Positions 52,417-60,353 of a DNA stretch of 64,000 bases are shown here, in pieces. The stretch is from Dyadobacter koreensis. Lineage in GTDB: Bacteria > Bacteroidota > Bacteroidia > Cytophagales > Spirosomataceae. Both the position numbers and the translations under genes were made by a program. Within the stretch, counting starts at the first letter, position 1. Each line of letters begins with the position of its first letter. Location of the stretch: the NCBI RefSeq assembly GCF_900108855.1, contig NZ_FNXY01000003.1:682001-746000 (forward strand), written 5' to 3'. The notes under the pieces were generated by a model, which saw only the letters and a list, made by a program, of their open reading frames with translations, was not told where the DNA came from and did not search any database.

Positions 52417-52450
52417 TCCACAGGGTTTTGAGACTCTGTGGATTTTTCTT
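52417..52450 (+). terminator. Terminator after the GH127 gene
   Basis: TCCACAG (52417-52423) pairs with CTGTGGA (52436-52442), followed by TTTTTC and further T-rich DNA. It lies between convergent genes. Confidence 0.85.
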
Positions 52451-52451
52451 T

Positions 52452-53369
52452 TTATTTCTCTAGGTTCTCCTTTAGTTTTTCAAGATCTTTTAATTCACCT
52501 TCCATAATTAAATCCATTTCACTGTTTTGCATCATTTCGTTTTCTGAAACAACTCTGCATTTAAACCGCATCTTAAATGGAAGACTTTTTCCTTTAAAAA
52601 CAAGCTGCCCCGCTGTTTTTAAAGTCTTTCCCATATCCACCTCAACAGGTATCTCATAAATCTCAGTACTTTTTGCTCTCACCTTTGTGACGCCTTTTAC
52701 AGATCCTTCTGCAAGATTTTCCTGGCTTCCCAAGTCAAAAACATAGGATGGATTCTGGAATTCAACAGAAAAAGCATTTGGATTGATAAGTTTCATACGG
52801 ATCAAAAGTTCCGATTTTGTCAACCTGAATTTCTCCATATCAAATTCCTCCATTTCGACTTTCGGCAAACGAATCAACGGAAGTCTTTTGTCAAATTCAA
52901 AATGCAGCGTGTCCTTACCGAGAAATGGTTTCTCAAGATTCAGCACCGCTGTCAAATGATAATCTGCGCTATCAGTTCCTTCTTTTCCCTTGTGCTCGCT
53001 AACATCAGCCAGATTTTTTATATTAATCTGAGTTGGTAGATCGACAACGGTGCTGTCGTCTGACTTTATTTGCAGACGATCGGCATAATCACTCTCGATA
53101 ATCCTGACTCCGTCCAGATCGACTGTATACCTGAAATTTTTCGCTGTTATTCCAACTGGTAATGGATTATGAACCAACAATTTAAGTGATAAATCCATTT
53201 TATTATCCGTGATATGACTAATTTTCGAAATAGCGAATTCTATCCGGGGATTCAGGCCGGAAACAGGATTTTCACTTTTTGATTTATAAAAGTAGAAACC
53301 AAGTCCTCCCAAAATAAGTATCGCGATGAAAATCAATAATCCTGTTGGTGTCTTTGAACGTCTGGTCAT
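52452..53369 (-). CDS. LEA14-like (WHy domain) membrane-anchored protein
   Basis: A 305-aa protein with one N-terminal TM (GLLIFIAILILGGLGFYFY) and two consecutive LEA type 2/WHy-like beta-sandwich domains, visible as the repeated pattern LKLLVHNPLPVGITAKNFRY (about residues 62-81) and IRMKLINPNAFSVEFQNPSY (about 190-209). This family is linked to desiccation or stress tolerance; in bacteria its molecular role is unclear. The gene stands alone, ends 2 bp beyond the GH127 terminator and has a gene-free upstream gap of 292 bp. Confidence 0.8.
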   Translation of the reverse strand: MTRRSKTPTGLLIFIAILILGGLGFYFYKSKSENPVSGLNPRIEFAISKISHITDNKMDLSLKLLVHNPLPVGITAKNFRYTVDLDGVRIIESDYADRLQIKSDDSTVVDLPTQINIKNLADVSEHKGKEGTDSADYHLTAVLNLEKPFLGKDTLHFEFDKRLPLIRLPKVEMEEFDMEKFRLTKSELLIRMKLINPNAFSVEFQNPSYVFDLGSQENLAEGSVKGVTKVRAKSTEIYEIPVEVDMGKTLKTAGQLVFKGKSLPFKMRFKCRVVSENEMMQNSEMDLIMEGELKDLEKLKENLEK

Positions 53370-53661
53370 TAGGAACTTTCTAGTTGTTTTGGTTCGGGCA
53401 GGGCAAAAATTATTCCCTCCAAAAAGATGTCAATCCATGCTTGACCCAAACACCAAATCTGCGAATAAAACCGAGATCTTTTAAAAATTGTCGCGCTTTG
53501 CGGTCAAATAAATATGAAATTGGGGATATATGTCTTCATTAAAATTTCAAAACCAGCTCCATTGAATTTCCGCCCATCTGGTATGAATGTTTATAATATT
53601 AACCCGTACAATCGAACACTTCAACTACTTACAATAAACTAATTATTAAACAATTAAGCTT

Positions 53662-54201
53662 ATGAAAACTGCAAAAAGTAAAACCACAAAAACAATCAAT
53701 GAAGCCGATCAGGAAAAACTGACAGAGCTTTTTGTGGACGGGTTAAAGGATATTTATTGGGCAGAAAAGCACTTAGCAAAAGCATTGCCGAAAATGGCAA
53801 AAGCCGCTACATCAGAAGAATTGAAAGCTGCATTTGAGGCGCATACTACCGAAACAGAGGAGCATGCCGCTCGTTTGGAAGAAATCTTTGGGTTGATCGG
53901 AGAAAAAGCACAGGCGAAAAAATGCGCAGCGATGGAAGGATTACTGGAAGAGAGTGATGAGATCACAAAAAGTACGGATAAAGGAACAATGGTGCGTGAT
54001 TGCGGACTGATTATGGCGGCACAAAAGGTTGAGCATTATGAAATCGCTTCGTACGGAACGTTGAGAAATATCGCCAGGACACTTGGCCACGAAGACGTCG
54101 CCGCAATTCTTCAGACTACACTTGACGAGGAAGGTGAGACAGATCACAAATTAACAGACCTTGCGGAATCTTATGTAAATGAGGAGGCAGGTCAGGAATA
54201 A
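53662..54201 (+). CDS. DUF892 (YciE/YciF-type) ferritin-like protein
   Basis: A 179-aa helical protein with a Lys-rich first 15 residues, then the DUF892 four-helix bundle: LFVDGLKDIYWAEKHLAKAL, AFEAHTTETEEHAARLEEIF, KVEHYEIASYGTLRNIARTL and TLDEEGETDHKLTDLA. The Glu and His residues on successive helices (E-x-H in helix 2, KVEHYE in helix 3, DEEGETDH in helix 4) form the expected dinuclear metal site. Members are induced by osmotic or general stress. A strong terminator follows at 54221-54255. Confidence 0.88.
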   Translation: MKTAKSKTTKTINEADQEKLTELFVDGLKDIYWAEKHLAKALPKMAKAATSEELKAAFEAHTTETEEHAARLEEIFGLIGEKAQAKKCAAMEGLLEESDEITKSTDKGTMVRDCGLIMAAQKVEHYEIASYGTLRNIARTLGHEDVAAILQTTLDEEGETDHKLTDLAESYVNEEAGQE

Positions 54202-54220
54202 TTTAATTTTTGAAAAAAAC

Positions 54221-54255
54221 CGCCGGTCGTAAATCTTACGGCTGGCGTTTTTTTG
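54221..54255 (+). terminator. Terminator of the DUF892 gene
   Basis: CGCCGGTCGTAA (54221-54232) pairs with TTACGGCTGGCG (54236-54247), with two wobble pairs and a 3-nt loop, then a T-run to 54254. Confidence 0.9.
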
Positions 54256-54275
54256 TTCAATCCGATTGAATAGAT

Positions 54276-54328
54276 ATCAAAAAGCCGGCTAAATATTCGC
54301 GTAATGAATATTTAGCCGGCTTTTTGAT
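54276..54328 (-). terminator. Long perfect hairpin terminator of the second PNPOx gene
   Basis: A 23-bp perfect stem (54276-54298 with 54306-54328), loop 7 nt, with core AAAAAGCCGGCT/AGCCGGCTTTTT. It serves the minus-strand gene ending at 54351 and is symmetric enough to act both ways. Confidence 0.88.
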
Positions 54329-54350
54329 CGCTTAAAACATAGATGAGATA

Positions 54351-54851
54351 TTACGCCAGATCTAATTTTCCGTGATCTCCGGGATCACTCTGATGACCAG
54401 TGACAGCTGCCTTAACCATTGAAAAGAAGACAACCATTTTTGACGAGGGACTGTCCCAATATGCCGCCTCTTCTGTGGTAACTTTCAGGACAACCAGATT
54501 CGGATCATCTTTGCCTTCCGGAAACCAGGCTTTTGAAAGCGGACTCCATAATTCTTCTTTTTTTGCCTCATCGTGCACAATCGATGCCGTCCCGGAAACG
54601 CTCAGATAGGTATTATCACCAGGATGGGAATAAATCAGCGTCACAGATTCTCCGTTTTCCGTCTCACTTCCTATTTCTGTTTGACGGCTTGTAAAAAACC
54701 AAGCATTTCCTTCACTGTCAACGTCCAGCGTTGTCATGGGCCGGGATTCAATTTTACCATTTTCGCAGGTGGTATACATGCAAAAACGAATATCTTCAAC
54801 AAGTGATTTCAGTTTTTGTATCGCTTCTTTACTTTCAAGATCCTTTTCCAT
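54351..54851 (-). CDS. Pyridoxamine 5'-phosphate oxidase-like split-barrel protein
   Basis: A 166-aa protein of the same general-stress split-barrel family as the gene at 5447-5863: IRFCMYTTCENGKIESRPMT, NAWFFTSRQTEIGSETENGE, LSVSGTASIVHDEAKKEELW and a C-terminal LVVLKVTTEEAAYWDSPSS. It has an additional 20-residue tail. Family members bind a flavin or F420-like cofactor at the barrel dimer interface. An 8-bp inverted repeat (54868-54875 with 54887-54894) lies 17 bp upstream of the start and may be an operator. Downstream is a perfect hairpin terminator. Confidence 0.87.
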   Translation of the reverse strand: MEKDLESKEAIQKLKSLVEDIRFCMYTTCENGKIESRPMTTLDVDSEGNAWFFTSRQTEIGSETENGESVTLIYSHPGDNTYLSVSGTASIVHDEAKKEELWSPLSKAWFPEGKDDPNLVVLKVTTEEAAYWDSPSSKMVVFFSMVKAAVTGHQSDPGDHGKLDLA

Positions 54852-54867
54852 GATTATTTCAATTTTA

Positions 54868-54894
54868 GTCTGTTATGAATAGTAATTAACAGAC
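54868..54894 (-). promoter_or_regulatory. Inverted repeat just upstream of the second PNPOx gene
   Basis: GTCTGTTA (54868-54875) and TAACAGAC (54887-54894) are exact reverse complements with an 11-nt spacer, centred about 30 bp before the start. Possible repressor site; could also be chance. Confidence 0.3.
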
Positions 54895-54977
54895 CGGATT
54901 AAAATAACCGTTCCAAACGAGGCTCAGGCTTTGTTTCTGACATATTTTAAAACAAATGCGTTTGGCCTGGGTTGAAA

Positions 54978-55628
54978 CTATACCGGCCAGGTTTCAAGGC
55001 GATACGCACTGTCCCAAAATATATATTCCAATTTTGAGGCCGTCAGGTAAGCTTCGGTCATTTTCTGTCTGGTTATCTCGGAAGCCTGCTCCGCCAGTGT
55101 ATTACAAATGTCAAGTGCTTTGTTTACGGAGACCGCAAATTCTTCACCTGCATAAGCGTCAATCCAGTTTTGATAAGGATTTGGCGTCGTTTGATTTGCA
55201 TAAATATGATCGCCAACTTTTTTATAAATCCAGAAACAAGGCAGCAGCGCGGCCACAGCAACCTCAAATGATTCGAAAGCACTTGCCGTCAACAGATAAT
55301 TCGTGTAGGCAAAACAACCTGGTGCTTTTCCACTTTCGAAATCAATAGCATATTCCTGAAAATAACTTTCGTGCAGCACGCGTTCCACAATTATCGCGTT
55401 TTGGGCAAATAACAGGAAATCCAGCAATTGCTGACTGCTATTGGCTCTGGTTCCCGCGGTTGCTAAGGCCTTCGCAAAATCAGCAAGATATAGTGAATCC
55501 TGGTAAATGTAAAACTTGAATTTTTCTATCGGCAATGTTCCATTCTGCATCTCCTGATTAAATGGATGAGCCAGAATATTATCGTAAACTGGTAAAGCAG
55601 CGTTCCAAAGATGGTCTGTAAATTTCAT
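54978..55628 (-). CDS. tenA: Thiaminase II/aminopyrimidine aminohydrolase TenA
   Basis: A 216-aa all-helical cytoplasmic enzyme that hydrolyses aminomethyl-pyrimidine breakdown products to HMP for thiamin salvage. Family signs: FTDHLWNAALPVYDNILAHP at the N-terminus, FKFYIYQDSLYLADFAKALA, ALLPCFWIYKKVGDHIYA with the active-site Cys, and NWIDAYAGEEFA. It is the last gene of the thiamin operon, 24 bp after thiD. The length is typical. Confidence 0.93.
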   Translation of the reverse strand: MKFTDHLWNAALPVYDNILAHPFNQEMQNGTLPIEKFKFYIYQDSLYLADFAKALATAGTRANSSQQLLDFLLFAQNAIIVERVLHESYFQEYAIDFESGKAPGCFAYTNYLLTASAFESFEVAVAALLPCFWIYKKVGDHIYANQTTPNPYQNWIDAYAGEEFAVSVNKALDICNTLAEQASEITRQKMTEAYLTASKLEYIFWDSAYRLETWPV

Positions 55629-55652
55629 GAATTTGTTAAAAAATGTATTTGA

Positions 55653-56477
55653 TCACAATGCTATGATTTTCATAACCTGTGGAGAAAAGGAATGATTAAG
55701 AGGTCCCGAGCCAGATCCCGTTTGAACATTTTTTCCAGCCCCGATCGCCTCTGCTACATATTTTTTTGCCAATCGAATTGACTCAGGTAATGAATTTCCA
55801 AGTGCAGCGTACGTCGCGATTGCTGAGGAAAGCGTGCATCCGGTTCCATGGACATTCCTGCTCTCGATATAATCACTTTCAAAAATTTCAGGCTGGCTGT
55901 CTTTTTCGGAAAACACGTCAAAGAGTTTTGGCGCTACCAGATGACCTCCCTTCAATAAAACACCCTGACAGCCCCGGCTGATCATTTCGGACGCCGCCGC
56001 AACCATCTCATTTACATTTGTGATCTCACGGTCAACCAAAATCTGAGCTTCGTCCAGATTCGGCGTGATCAAAGTGGCGCGCGGAAATAATTCTTCCCAA
56101 AGCACTTCAATAGTTTCATCCTGAATTAGCTTGGCCCCACTTGTTGATACCATAACGGGATCAAAAACGACAAATCCAGGCTGAAACCGGTCAATAATTT
56201 CTGCGATGACATATGCCGCTTCAATCGTATTGATCATACCGATTTTTACAGCATCAACCTTAATATCTTCAAAAACTGCCTCTAACTGACTTTTCAAAAA
56301 AGACGGAGGAACGGCGTGAATGCCTCGAACTCCCTGCGTATTCTGAGCAGTAAGCGCGGTAATCGCCGACGTACCGAAGGCACCCAGAGCGGCGATCGTT
56401 TTTAAATCCGCCTGAATCCCTGCCCCGCCACCACTGTCAGATCCGGCGATGGTCAATACGGTTGGATATCTGTTCAT
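55653..56477 (-). CDS. thiD: Hydroxymethylpyrimidine/phosphomethylpyrimidine kinase ThiD
   Basis: A 274-aa ribokinase-fold kinase converting HMP to HMP-P and HMP-PP. It begins with the classic TIAGSDSGGGAGIQADLKTI and has PVMVSTSGAKL, the TPNLDEAQIL segment, LKGGH and the anion-hole motif NVHGTGCTLSSAIAT with the catalytic residues. The start codon overlaps the thiE stop by four bases, indicating translational coupling. Confidence 0.96.
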   Translation of the reverse strand: MNRYPTVLTIAGSDSGGGAGIQADLKTIAALGAFGTSAITALTAQNTQGVRGIHAVPPSFLKSQLEAVFEDIKVDAVKIGMINTIEAAYVIAEIIDRFQPGFVVFDPVMVSTSGAKLIQDETIEVLWEELFPRATLITPNLDEAQILVDREITNVNEMVAAASEMISRGCQGVLLKGGHLVAPKLFDVFSEKDSQPEIFESDYIESRNVHGTGCTLSSAIATYAALGNSLPESIRLAKKYVAEAIGAGKNVQTGSGSGPLNHSFSPQVMKIIAL

Positions 56478-57088
56478 TGATTTATAATTAAAGCCTTTAA
56501 ATATTTCGCCGCCTCATATGGTGATTCTGCACTGCAAATGGCAGAAATTACTGCAATTCCATCTGCGCCGTTTTTCACTGCGTCTTTCGTGTTTTCTGCA
56601 TTAAGGCCTCCGATGACGACGAGCGGATGTTTACTATGCTCTCTCACCCACTTCAAACCTTCCATCCCCCAGGGTTCCGAATGATCTGTTTTTGAATGAG
56701 TTGCAAACAAAGGACTGACAGCGAGATAAGTCAAATCCATCGTCTCTGCCTCCAAAATATGTTTTCTGTTTTCTGCTGAAAGACCGATAATTTTTTCATC
56801 AGGCAGTAAGTCTTTAAGCATAGAATATGGTATATCGCTTTGCCCAACATGGACACCTTCGGCATCGCAGGCAAGCACTACATCTACACGGTCATTAATG
56901 ATCAGCGGGACATTATACGGAGCCAGTAAATCTTTCATACGTTTGGCTCTTTCAATAAATGCTCTGGTCTCTAAAAATTTTTCACGAAGCTGAACCATGG
57001 TGACGCCGCCTTTTACAGCCTCTTCAACAACCCAGAACATATCTCTTCCAAGGCAGGCAGACTCATCCGTAACGAGGTATAGTTGCAT
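56474..57088 (-). CDS. thiE: Thiamine-phosphate synthase ThiE
   Basis: A 204-aa TIM-barrel enzyme that joins HMP-PP and HET-P to thiamin phosphate. Motifs: GGVTMVQLREK, PLIINDRVDVVLACDAEGVH, VGQSD (substrate loop), GLSAENRKHILEAE, YLAVSPLFATHSKTDH, VVIGGLNAEN and GADGIAVISAI (phosphate grip). It lies 19 bp after thiM and overlaps thiD by 4 bp. Confidence 0.95.
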   Translation of the reverse strand: MQLYLVTDESACLGRDMFWVVEEAVKGGVTMVQLREKFLETRAFIERAKRMKDLLAPYNVPLIINDRVDVVLACDAEGVHVGQSDIPYSMLKDLLPDEKIIGLSAENRKHILEAETMDLTYLAVSPLFATHSKTDHSEPWGMEGLKWVREHSKHPLVVIGGLNAENTKDAVKNGADGIAVISAICSAESPYEAAKYLKALIINQ

Positions 57089-57107
57089 TTTTATTTTTTT
57101 AATTCAA

Positions 57108-57899
57108 TCACTTAACAACCGCCAAAAGCTCCAATTCCTCCGCCGTAATTTCAGCCAGCGCATCTAAAAATGCAATCTGAAAAGATCCGGGCGACTGCGC
57201 TTTTTCAAATGCTTTTTCGCCACAAACTCCCATTGTCACTGCGGCGGAGACGGCTGCCTGAAAAACATCCGGCTGAATGGCACAGAAGGCACCGGCAATT
57301 GCAGAAGCCGAACACCCCATTCCCGTCACCCTTGTCATCAAAGAAACGCCATTTTGAACATAAGCTACTTTATCACCGCTGACGATAACGTCCGTCGCGC
57401 CGGATACACTGACCACACATCCAAATTGCTCGCTTAATAATTTTGCAGCCTGTAAACTGTCTGTTGAATTTGTCGTACTATCGACCCCTTTCGTCTGGAC
57501 ATTCGCACCCGCCAAAGCAAGAATTTCTGAGCCATTCCCACGGATCAGCGTTGGCGGTGCCGAAGTTAGCAGTTCTGATAATACAGAATTTCTATAAGGC
57601 GTCGCCCCTGCGCCAACCGGATCCAGTACAATCGGCTTATTCAATTTTCTGGCAGCAAGCATCGCCTTTTTCATTCCTTCCACCCATTGTGGAGAAAGTG
57701 TTCCAATGTTCACAACCAACGCTCCGGCAATCGATACCATGTCTTCAACTTCCTCTGCAGCATGGGCCATAACCGGTGACGCACCTATTGCCAGAAGTGC
57801 GTTGGCTGTATAATTCATCACAACAAAATTTGTGATATTTTGCACAAGAGGCGATTTCGCTCTCAGTTCTGTAAGATTTGAAGCTATTTTAAAATTCAT
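57108..57899 (-). CDS. thiM: Hydroxyethylthiazole kinase ThiM
   Basis: A 263-aa kinase that phosphorylates the salvaged thiazole alcohol. Motifs: SPLVQNITNFVVMNYTANAL, LVVNIGTLSPQW, PIVLDPVGAGATPYR, LIRGNGSEILAL, and the ATP/anion-hole TRVTGMGCSASAIAGAF. It is the first gene of thiM-thiE-thiD-tenA, a pure salvage set without thiC, thiG or thiH, directly behind a TPP riboswitch. Confidence 0.96.
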   Translation of the reverse strand: MNFKIASNLTELRAKSPLVQNITNFVVMNYTANALLAIGASPVMAHAAEEVEDMVSIAGALVVNIGTLSPQWVEGMKKAMLAARKLNKPIVLDPVGAGATPYRNSVLSELLTSAPPTLIRGNGSEILALAGANVQTKGVDSTTNSTDSLQAAKLLSEQFGCVVSVSGATDVIVSGDKVAYVQNGVSLMTRVTGMGCSASAIAGAFCAIQPDVFQAAVSAAVTMGVCGEKAFEKAQSPGSFQIAFLDALAEITAEELELLAVVK

Positions 57900-57987
57900 C
57901 TTAGCCGGGATTTGGAAAAAAACAAACCGAATTGGCGCCAGGCAGCGGTTCCCGAAAAGAGATAACAGAAAGAAGAATTCTGTATCA

Positions 57988-58064
57988 ACGCTTTTTCCTA
58001 CGACAGTATTAACTGTTTCAGGTTCAAAGGGTATTTCTCAGTCCAAATTGGGACACCCCTAAAG
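57988..58064 (-). promoter_or_regulatory. TPP riboswitch (THI element)
   Basis: On the minus strand the conserved TPP core is readable: GGGGTGTCC, then ACTGAGAAATACCC, TTTGAACCTGA, and after a short arm CAGTTAATACTG, GTAGGAAAA. It sits about 90 bp upstream of thiM, as expected for thiamin-repressed leader control. The remaining leader holds a small hairpin (CAGAA...TTCTG) that could belong to the expression platform. Confidence 0.93.
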
Positions 58065-58178
58065 CCATTCTTAACTGCGAATGTAGTAGTTTTGATGATT
58101 ATTAAAAACAGAAAGTATTTTATTAACTGCTTTCTTCGCTCTTACTGACTCACATTTTAAAATTTCTTTTTTCCAAAA

Positions 58179-58829
58179 ATGATTAAAGCGGCAATATTTG
58201 ACATGGATGGATTGCTTATTGATTCAGAACCGATCTGGACCGAAGCAGCCACCGAAGTGATGCAAAAAGTAAACTTCAAACTGACCCATGATCTAAAACT
58301 CCAAACCACAGGCCTATCAATAAAATTGTTTCTAGAGTTCTGTTACCGAATCCAGCCCTGGAATACGCCGGAGCGTGACGAACTTGAACATGATATATTA
58401 ACAATCGCCACGAGAAATATCATCGCTCACGCCAAACCGATGCCCGGAGCGATTGCTCTGGTAAAAAATCTTTATGCGGAAAATATTAAACTTGCAGTTG
58501 CTTCCGCTTCCCATATGGAGCTGATTGAAGCCGTATTAAAAAGACTTGAAATTATCGATTATTTCCAAACCTGGCATTCCGGCGAACTTGAAGAGCACAC
58601 GAAACCTCATCCGGCTGTTTATATTTCAACTGCTGCCAAGCTTGGAATCCCTGTACACGAATGCATTGCTTTTGAAGATTCTTTCACCGGACTACGTGCC
58701 GCGCATGCTGCTAAAATGATCACGATATGCGTTCCGAATCCGGAAGTTTATGATGATCCGAAATTTGATCTGGCACATTATAAACTCAGATCGCTCGAAG
58801 AATTTGATATTCTGGCTGTTGGCGTTTAA
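58179..58829 (+). CDS. HAD-superfamily phosphatase (hexitol/2-deoxyglucose-6-phosphatase-like)
   Basis: A 216-aa HAD subfamily I phosphatase. Motif I FDMDGLLIDSEPIW (nucleophile Asp and acid Asp), a four-helix cap, motif II AVASAS, motif III Lys in HTKPHP, and motif IV AFEDSFTGLRAA. The nearest characterised group by sequence style is the YniC/HxpB or beta-phosphoglucomutase-like phosphatases; the substrate cannot be fixed. It is divergent from the thiamin operon, sharing the gap that holds the riboswitch. Confidence 0.9.
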   Translation: MIKAAIFDMDGLLIDSEPIWTEAATEVMQKVNFKLTHDLKLQTTGLSIKLFLEFCYRIQPWNTPERDELEHDILTIATRNIIAHAKPMPGAIALVKNLYAENIKLAVASASHMELIEAVLKRLEIIDYFQTWHSGELEEHTKPHPAVYISTAAKLGIPVHECIAFEDSFTGLRAAHAAKMITICVPNPEVYDDPKFDLAHYKLRSLEEFDILAVGV

Positions 58830-58852
58830 GAATAAATACGATATTAGCTTTT

Positions 58853-58878
58853 GAGGAAATCTTCTAAATGATTTCCTC
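58853..58878 (+). other. Hairpin after the HAD phosphatase gene
   Basis: GAGGAAATC (58853-58861) and GATTTCCTC (58870-58878) pair perfectly with an 8-nt loop. There is no T-run; it may be a weak terminator before the histidine kinase gene. Confidence 0.5.
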
Positions 58879-58908
58879 CCAATCAACCTTTTCCAAACCT
58901 TCCAAAAA

Positions 58909-60249
58909 ATGACCGGTTTACGCCATTTCAGCATCATGATCGCCGTCAGGATAACTGTTATTATCCTGACAATAATTGGTCTGTTCTGGCTTGCAAACTA
59001 TCATACAAATGTTGGTCTGATTTGTATTCTTGGCTCAATAATTGTATTTGTACAGGCTGCATCTTTATATAATTACGTCACCAAGGTCAACCGGAAGCTG
59101 ATTTATTTTCTGGAATCCGTACGGTATTCTGATTTTACGATCAACTTTCGTGCGGACAATACAATGGGACCAACTTTTCGTGAACTTAACCAGCAATTCA
59201 ACGAGGTTCTACAGGCTTTCAGACAAGCCCGGGCGGAAAAAGAGGCCAGTCTGCAATATCTGAATACGATCGTTCAGCACATAGGGACCGGACTGATCAC
59301 ATTCGATGGTTCGGGGCAGGTAAATATTGTAAATAGCGCGGCTCTGAGAATGTTGGGGATTTACCGGCTTCATAATTTGAGTGAACTGGAAGATAAACAT
59401 CCGCGATTATACGAATTGCTGGCTGATCTCAATTCAGGGGTCCGCGAATTATATCGCACACCTTCAGACCAGCCGCTTGCCTTGCAAGGTGCCGCAATTC
59501 AAATGCATGGAAAATGGGTGCGAATTGTGGTTTTACAGAATATCCAGACCGAACTACAACAGCAGGAAGTGGAATCCTGGCAAAATCTTACGCGGGTTTT
59601 GCGTCATGAGATCATGAATTCGATGACGCCGATCGTGTCGCTTGTAGGAACGATGCGGCTGATTGTCAATGAGGATATTGAAAAAAGTACCACCAACCAG
59701 GAGGCTGTCGGGGACCTGAAGGAAGCACTGCAAACGTTGGAAAAACGAAGCAAGGGCATGATGCAGTTTGTTAACGCATACCGCGACTTCACAACCTTGC
59801 CCAAACCAAATTTCGCCAGCCTGAACGTGAAGGAATTGCTGCATGAAGTAATCCAGCTCATGCAAACCGACCTGACGGCTGTTGGAGTTTTGTGGCAGGT
59901 AAACGTCAAGCCCGAAACTTTATCGGTCAAAGCAGACAGCAGCCAGATTCAGCAGGTACTTATCAATCTGATCAAAAATGCTTCGGAATCTTTTTCCGTT
60001 CAGACCAATCGAATGATTTCTATTAATGCTTACGTTACTGACAGCCTTACGATTATCGAGGTTGAAGACAACGGAGACGGTATCGAGCCGGAAGCACTTG
60101 ATAATATTTTCATTCCTTTCTATACAACCAAAAAAACAGGTTCCGGAATCGGATTAAGCCTTTCCCGTCAAATTCTCCAGCAACATGGCGGACAGCTGAA
60201 TGTTCGTTCCGATGTTGGTAAAGGGACCGTTTTCTCTTTGGTTATTTAA
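58909..60249 (+). CDS. NtrY-like membrane sensor histidine kinase
   Basis: A 446-aa protein. Two TMs (about residues 8-28 and 33-54) with almost no periplasmic loop, a linker helix, a PAS-like domain (LNTIVQHIGTGLITFDGSGQVNIVNSAALRML region, about 117-150), then a HisKA-type helix with LRHEIMNSMTPIVSL (phospho-acceptor His 233) and HATPase_c with N-box LINLIKNASESF, G1 VEDNGDGIEPEAL, F/G2 FYTTKKTGSGIGLSLSRQIL and C-terminal GKGTVFSL. The E-I-M-N-S-x-x-P H-box is typical of NtrY/NtrB-like kinases that pair with sigma-54 activators. No response regulator is adjacent; the only one in the window lies 8.6 kb away at 48898. Confidence 0.92.
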   Translation: MTGLRHFSIMIAVRITVIILTIIGLFWLANYHTNVGLICILGSIIVFVQAASLYNYVTKVNRKLIYFLESVRYSDFTINFRADNTMGPTFRELNQQFNEVLQAFRQARAEKEASLQYLNTIVQHIGTGLITFDGSGQVNIVNSAALRMLGIYRLHNLSELEDKHPRLYELLADLNSGVRELYRTPSDQPLALQGAAIQMHGKWVRIVVLQNIQTELQQQEVESWQNLTRVLRHEIMNSMTPIVSLVGTMRLIVNEDIEKSTTNQEAVGDLKEALQTLEKRSKGMMQFVNAYRDFTTLPKPNFASLNVKELLHEVIQLMQTDLTAVGVLWQVNVKPETLSVKADSSQIQQVLINLIKNASESFSVQTNRMISINAYVTDSLTIIEVEDNGDGIEPEALDNIFIPFYTTKKTGSGIGLSLSRQILQQHGGQLNVRSDVGKGTVFSLVI

Positions 60250-60353
60250 GATTCAGGTAACACAGAGACCCGCGGAGAATTAAAGAGGGACAAAAAAATT
60301 TTTGATAGGTTTTTGTTTTTATAATAACTGGCAGACATTTTAATTCAGCCGCC

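Noticed and set aside
60258-60290. Sequence CACAGAGACCCGCGGAGAAT and flanks
   Set aside because: It resembles a short intergenic sequence I associate with Bacteroidota genomes, but there is only one copy in this window and nothing to support a function.
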